Below, piece after piece: positions 60,581 through 64,000 of a stretch of DNA of 64,000 bases. Source of the stretch: Microvirga splendida (GTDB lineage: Bacteria > Pseudomonadota > Alphaproteobacteria > Rhizobiales > Beijerinckiaceae). Below the pieces are notes generated by a model. The model searched no databases and was not told where the DNA came from. It saw only the letters and a list, made by a program, of their open reading frames with translations. The stretch's first letter is position 1, and each line of letters begins with the position of its first letter. The position numbers were made by a program, and so were the translations under genes. The stretch is from contig NZ_JAELXT010000012.1 in the NCBI RefSeq assembly GCF_016427565.1, positions 1 to 64,000 of the forward strand, given 5' to 3'.

Positions 60581-61510
60581 ATGAGTCAGTATCCTTCGAA
60601 CCATGCCGCGGCCGGCCTGGCGCCTGTCGGTTCGGGTCCTCTCGGGCTCAACCTTTTGCCCGGCGGCGACAGGATCGTCCGCGACTACGGCAGCCTCGAT
60701 CCCGTACTCGGCCGGATCGGCTCCCTCGAGGTCCGCTTGGCCACCACCGCCAAGGAAATCCGGCGCGCCCAGCGCCTGCGCTTCAAGGTGTTCTACGAGG
60801 AGATGTCGGCCTCCCCCAGCGGCGCAGCCCTGATCTCCCGCCGCGACGTGGACGAATACGACCGCATCTGCGACCATATCCTCGTCCTCGATCATGATGT
60901 GAAGGCCAAGCCCTTCCGTTCGGCGAAGCCGAAGGTGGTGGGCACCTACCGCCTCCTCCGCCAGGACGTCGCCGAGCGACATGGCGGGTTCTACACCAAG
61001 GCTGAGTACGATATCGCGCCGCTCCTGAAGGCCCATCCCGACCTGCGCTTCCTGGAGCTCGGCCGCTCCTGCGTGCTCAAGCCCTACCGCAACAAGCGCA
61101 CGGTCGAACTGTTGTGGCACGGCATCTGGGCCTATGTGCTCCACCATCGTATCGACGTGATGATGGGCTGCGCCAGCCTGGAGGGCACCGACCCGCGGGC
61201 GTTGGCATTGCCCTTGAGCTTCCTGCACCACTACGCCGCCGCCCCGGCCGAGTGGCAGGCCAGCGCCCTGCCGGAACGCTTCACGCCCATGGACATCCTG
61301 CCGAAGGAGTCGATCGACCCGAAGGCCGCCCTGCACGCCCTGCCGCCTCTGATCAAGGGCTACCTGCGTGTCGGCGCCACTTTCGGCACGGGCGCCGTGA
61401 TCGACCGCCAGTTCGGCACTACGGACGTGCTGGTCCTTCTGCCGGTCTCGGCCATCAATCCGCGCTACATCGACCATTTCGGCCCGACGGCGAACCGCCA
61501 CGCGGCGTGA
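60581..61510 (+). CDS. GNAT-fold acyltransferase (Acetyltransf_5, OlsB-like)
   Basis: 309 aa from the ATG at 60581 with GAGG seven bases upstream. The core LGRIGSLEVRLATTAKEIRRAQRLRFKVFYEEM begins near residue 45, and LELGRSCVLKPYR and YLRVGATFG complete the Acetyltransf_5 pattern. The family includes OlsB, which N-acylates ornithine for ornithine lipids, and related hemolysin-type proteins; no olsA is next door, so I leave the symbol blank. Cytosolic, membrane-associated role likely. Confidence 0.82.
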   Translation: MSQYPSNHAAAGLAPVGSGPLGLNLLPGGDRIVRDYGSLDPVLGRIGSLEVRLATTAKEIRRAQRLRFKVFYEEMSASPSGAALISRRDVDEYDRICDHILVLDHDVKAKPFRSAKPKVVGTYRLLRQDVAERHGGFYTKAEYDIAPLLKAHPDLRFLELGRSCVLKPYRNKRTVELLWHGIWAYVLHHRIDVMMGCASLEGTDPRALALPLSFLHHYAAAPAEWQASALPERFTPMDILPKESIDPKAALHALPPLIKGYLRVGATFGTGAVIDRQFGTTDVLVLLPVSAINPRYIDHFGPTANRHAA

Positions 61511-61546
61511 ATCTGGCTCGTCAGCAAAGCCGCACTTCACACCCTC

Positions 61547-61652
61547 AACCCTCATCCTGGGGAGCAGCCGTGAGGCTGCGTCTCGAAGGATCATCCAGTG
61601 CTCTCTGGAGGCTCCTTCGAGACGGCGCTTCGCGCCTCCTCAGGATGAGGTT
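61547..61652. repeat. Composite palindromic repeat between acyltransferase and queG
   Basis: Outer arms 61547-61564 and 61636-61652 (AACC(C)TCATCCTG-GGAG, one extra base and one mismatch). Inside are GCAGCC (61564-61569)/GGCTGC (61574-61579), a perfect 12-bp stem CGTCTCGAAGGA (61579-61590)/TCCTTCGAGACG (61613-61624), a central CCAG (61595-61598)/CTGG (61605-61608), and GGCGC (61624-61628)/GCGCC (61632-61636). It forms a cloverleaf in the convergent gap. It resembles rhizobial REP/RIME-type elements. Confidence 0.8.
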
Positions 61653-61678
61653 GGAGGATGATGGTTCGCTTCTCAGGG

Positions 61679-62923
61679 TTAGGCCAAAGCCTCGATTCGT
61701 GGCTCCATCGCCCGGCGCCACTCCTCGCGCACGTCCGGATCGCTCTCCTGCTCCAGCCGCTCCGCGGCATGGAGCGCCATCGCCTTGGGCGGCAGCAAAC
61801 GTCCGAGCGCCCAGACCGCCATGGCGCGCACCAGCGGGGAGGCGTCGTCCAACAGCCGCTCGGCATTCTCGGCGAGACCCGCATCCCCCGAGTTGCCGAT
61901 GGCGATCAGCACGTTGCGGATGAACCGGTCGCGGCCCGTGCGCTTGATCGGCGTGCCGGCAAAGCGGGCGCGGAAGCTCGGATCGTCGAGACGGGCGAGA
62001 TCCGCCAACGGCAGCAGGGCAAGATCGTCGCGCTGCACGAGCCGCGCCTCGCGTCCGGCCTGGGCGAACTTGTTCCAGGGGCACACCGCCAGGCAGTCGT
62101 CGCAGCCGAAGATGCGGTTGCCGATGCCGGAGCGCAGCTCTTCGGGGATGTGCCCCTTATGCTCGATGGTCAGATACGAGATGCAGCGCCGCGCATCGAG
62201 CTGATAGGGCGCCGGGAACGCGTTGGTCGGACAGATGTCGAGGCAGCGGCGACAGGAGCCGCAATGGTTGCGCTCCGGCGCGTCGGCGGGCAGCTCCGCC
62301 GTGGTGAAGATGGCGCCTAAGAAGAGCCAATTGCCGAACTCCCGCGACACGACGACCGTGTGCTTGCCCTGGAAGCCGAGGCCCGCCGCTTCGGCCAGCG
62401 GCTTTTCCATCACAGGCGCCGTATCGACGAACACCTTCACGTCGGACGAAGCTTTTGAGGCCAGGAAGCCAGCCACCTCCTTGAGCTTGCCCTTGATCAC
62501 GTCATGGTAGTCGCGGTTGCGGGCATAGACCGAGATGTAGCCGCGATCCTTGTGGGCGAGTTCCGCGAGAGGATCGTCGGCCGGGCCGTAGTTCAGCCCG
62601 AGCAGGATGACGCTGCGCACCTCCGGCCAGAGGGTTCGGGGGTCGGCACGGCGGTCCGCCGTGTCCGCCATCCAGTCCATGGAGCCGTGATGCCCGGCCT
62701 CGAGCCAGGCCTGAAGACGCTCCGGCGCGAGCGGGATCGAATCCGGTTGGGCGATGCGAACGATGTCGAAGCCGAGGGCCTTGGCGCGCTCGATGAAGGT
62801 GCGCTTGAGCGCGTCCCCGTCTAGAAATCCAGATTGTCGTAATGGTCCGCCGGCGCCATGCCCGGCACCCGGTCCGCCAGGAGCGTGCGAAAGGACGGCC
62901 GGGACTTGATCCTGGCGTACCAA
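61679..62923 (-). CDS. queG: Epoxyqueuosine reductase
   Basis: Two 4Fe-4S clusters are visible: CGSCRRCLDICPTNAF and CDDCLAVCPWNKF, with the B12-binding region (HGSMDWM, VFVDTAPVMEKPLAE) before them and a HEAT-like tail. It reduces epoxyqueuosine to queuosine in tRNA. The family-like sequence begins only at about 62812 (ALKRTFIERAKALGFD), right after the GST stop, yet no ATG, GTG or TTG occurs between there and a TTG at 62921-62923 inside the GST gene. I give the TTG as the first canonical start (414 aa); the true start may be non-canonical. Confidence 0.9.
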   Translation of the reverse strand: MVRQDQVPAVLSHAPGGPGAGHGAGGPLRQSGFLDGDALKRTFIERAKALGFDIVRIAQPDSIPLAPERLQAWLEAGHHGSMDWMADTADRRADPRTLWPEVRSVILLGLNYGPADDPLAELAHKDRGYISVYARNRDYHDVIKGKLKEVAGFLASKASSDVKVFVDTAPVMEKPLAEAAGLGFQGKHTVVVSREFGNWLFLGAIFTTAELPADAPERNHCGSCRRCLDICPTNAFPAPYQLDARRCISYLTIEHKGHIPEELRSGIGNRIFGCDDCLAVCPWNKFAQAGREARLVQRDDLALLPLADLARLDDPSFRARFAGTPIKRTGRDRFIRNVLIAIGNSGDAGLAENAERLLDDASPLVRAMAVWALGRLLPPKAMALHAAERLEQESDPDVREEWRRAMEPRIEALA

Positions 62924-63513
62924 AGCTTCGCTGTCTCGTCCTCGTTCCATGGCACGTCGCCGAGATAATCCACCACCGACAGATGGGCCGCCGCCGCCAG
63001 ATCCGCATAGGTCATCTGGTCGCCGGCGAGCCAATTCCGTTTTGAGATCAGAAAACCGATATATTTGAGGTGGTATCGCACATTGCTCTGGGCCGCGCGA
63101 ATCGCGCCCATGTCCGGCGGCCCGCCCCCCAGTTCGCCCGGCATGAACCGCTTATAGATCTTTTCTGTGGCAAGGTAGTCCGACACCTCGCCGTGAAACT
63201 TGACCAGAAACCAGTCGAGCAGGCGGCGCACCTCCACCCGCCCGGCGAGATCGCCCGGCAGGAAGCGGCGGTCCCGAAGATCCTCGCCCCGCGTCTCGTC
63301 TAGATATTCCGCAATGCCGACAGGACCGGGCACCGCGAGGCCGTTGTCGTCGACCAGAAGCGGCAGATTGCCGGCCGGATTGATCTCGAGATACGGGATG
63401 CGGCGATCCCACGGCCTTTCCTCGACCACGTGCGGCTCAAGGCCAAGCTCCGCCAGAATAAGGCGCGCGAACCGCGACTGCGGGCAGAAGGGATAGGAAT
63501 GCAGGGTGGCCAT
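62821..63513 (-). CDS. Glutathione S-transferase family protein
   Basis: 230 aa from the ATG at 63511-63513. The N-terminal thioredoxin fold has the glutathione-site SYPFCPQSRFARL near residue 6 and NPAGNLPLLVDD. The C-terminal helical domain is intact (TYADLAAAAHLSVVDYLGD). The 3' 103 bp overlap the open frame assigned to queG. It is divergent from uppP. Substrate unknown. Confidence 0.88.
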   Translation of the reverse strand: MATLHSYPFCPQSRFARLILAELGLEPHVVEERPWDRRIPYLEINPAGNLPLLVDDNGLAVPGPVGIAEYLDETRGEDLRDRRFLPGDLAGRVEVRRLLDWFLVKFHGEVSDYLATEKIYKRFMPGELGGGPPDMGAIRAAQSNVRYHLKYIGFLISKRNWLAGDQMTYADLAAAAHLSVVDYLGDVPWNEDETAKLWYARIKSRPSFRTLLADRVPGMAPADHYDNLDF

Positions 63514-63690
63514 GAATGATGCTGACGCGAAACAGGCGGCAAGAATAAGGCCGTGCTTCGTTAAGGGTTGGTAAGGAATAATGGTGAATCTCATGCCTCT
63601 GACGCAGAAGGGCCGCGCCTGCAGCGCAAACCTTTCTTGACAGAGGTCGAGGCGCCCCCGCATCTGGCGCCGTTCTCAGGATTTCCAACG

Positions 63691-64000
63691 ATGTCGCAAA
63701 TCATCGAGGCGCTCTTTCTCGGCCTCATCGAAGGGCTGACGGAGTTTCTCCCCGTCTCCTCCACCGGCCATCTGCTCCTCGTCGGCCACTTCCTCGGCTT
63801 CGAGTCCACGGGCAAGACCTTCGAGGTGCTGATCCAGCTCGGCGCGATCCTGGCGATCCTGTCGGTCTACTTTAACAAGCTCTGGTCGATCGCCAAGGCC
63901 CTGCCGCACGACCCGATGGCACGCCACTTCGTCATCGGCGTGCTGGTGGCCTTCCTGCCCGCCGCCCTGATCGGCGCGGTGCTGCACGGCTTCATCAAGG
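63691..64000 (+). CDS. uppP: Undecaprenyl-diphosphatase UppP (partial, runs off the window)
   Basis: First 103 residues. The catalytic motif [14 protein letters not shown] is near residues 14-27, and hydrophobic segments follow ([30 protein letters not shown]). UppP recycles the C55 lipid carrier for cell-wall synthesis at the membrane. The gene continues past the window end. Confidence 0.95.
   Translation, partial: MSQIIEALFLGLIEGLTEFLPVSSTGHLLLVGHFLGFESTGKTFEVLIQLGAILAILSVYFNKLWSIAKALPHDPMARHFVIGVLVAFLPAALIGAVLHGFIK

Overview
The window is GC-rich alphaproteobacterial chromosome, most likely from the Hyphomicrobiales (Rhizobiales). Three things point there: the order infC-rpmI-rplT-pheS-pheT, the pair DUF1150 plus Hsp20, and the run from a TIGR02300/FYDLN protein to aroA and cmk. 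Genus is not certain; a Methylobacteriaceae/Microvirga-like bacterium would fit. Genes are dense, with many 4-nt stop/start overlaps. I see no phage, transposase, CRISPR array or rRNA operon. One tRNA gene (Ala-GGC) is present.

Bases 1-19,000 are dominated by pyrimidine and nucleoside use. After a short AT-rich, probably broken gene comes a three-gene uracil-catabolism (URC-type) set: a GTP-cyclohydrolase-II-like protein, a DUF1688/URC4 protein and uracil phosphoribosyltransferase. Then come a lone 2-dehydro-3-deoxygalactonokinase and a peptidase pair (M17 aminopeptidase plus SH3-NlpC/P60 endopeptidase). On the minus strand follows a long nucleoside uptake and salvage operon: BMP-type binding protein, tandem ATPase, a VOC protein, two permeases, cdd, punA, deoC, deoA and then ghrA. 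Together these could import nucleosides, strip them to bases and sugars, and pass uracil to UMP and the URC proteins. A MoeB/ThiF-like protein lies divergent to this operon.

Bases 18,200-28,200 carry translation genes on the minus strand (pheT, pheS, rplT, rpmI, infC with an apparent AUU start), a glycosyltransferase, an alpha/beta hydrolase, DUF1150, Hsp20 and argH. Bases 28,300-35,000 hold a dipeptide-type ABC importer with an M19 dipeptidase and a small unknown gene. Bases 35,000-39,000 hold a spermidine/putrescine-type ABC importer on the minus strand.

Bases 39,100-49,700 contain proline iminopeptidase, 3-hydroxybutyrate dehydrogenase, 5-oxoprolinase subunits B and C, malate synthase G, tRNA-Ala with a recognisable promoter and terminator, the FYDLN protein, aroA, cmk, a DUF1194 protein, methylglyoxal synthase and a small membrane protein. 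Bases 49,700-64,000 contain hrpB, a HAD hydrolase, malic enzyme with a PTA-like domain, mutS, a single-domain response regulator, comM, a GNAT-fold acyltransferase, queG, a glutathione S-transferase and the start of uppP.

The most unusual non-coding features are composite palindromic repeats in intergenic gaps (about 18.25-18.44, 20.88-21.0, 40.13-40.16 and 61.55-61.65 kb) and a hairpin-rich infC-rpmI spacer. I did not find a convincing wholly new system. The best leads are the co-located URC module with variant active-site motifs, the VOC gene embedded in the nucleoside importer, and the composite repeats.
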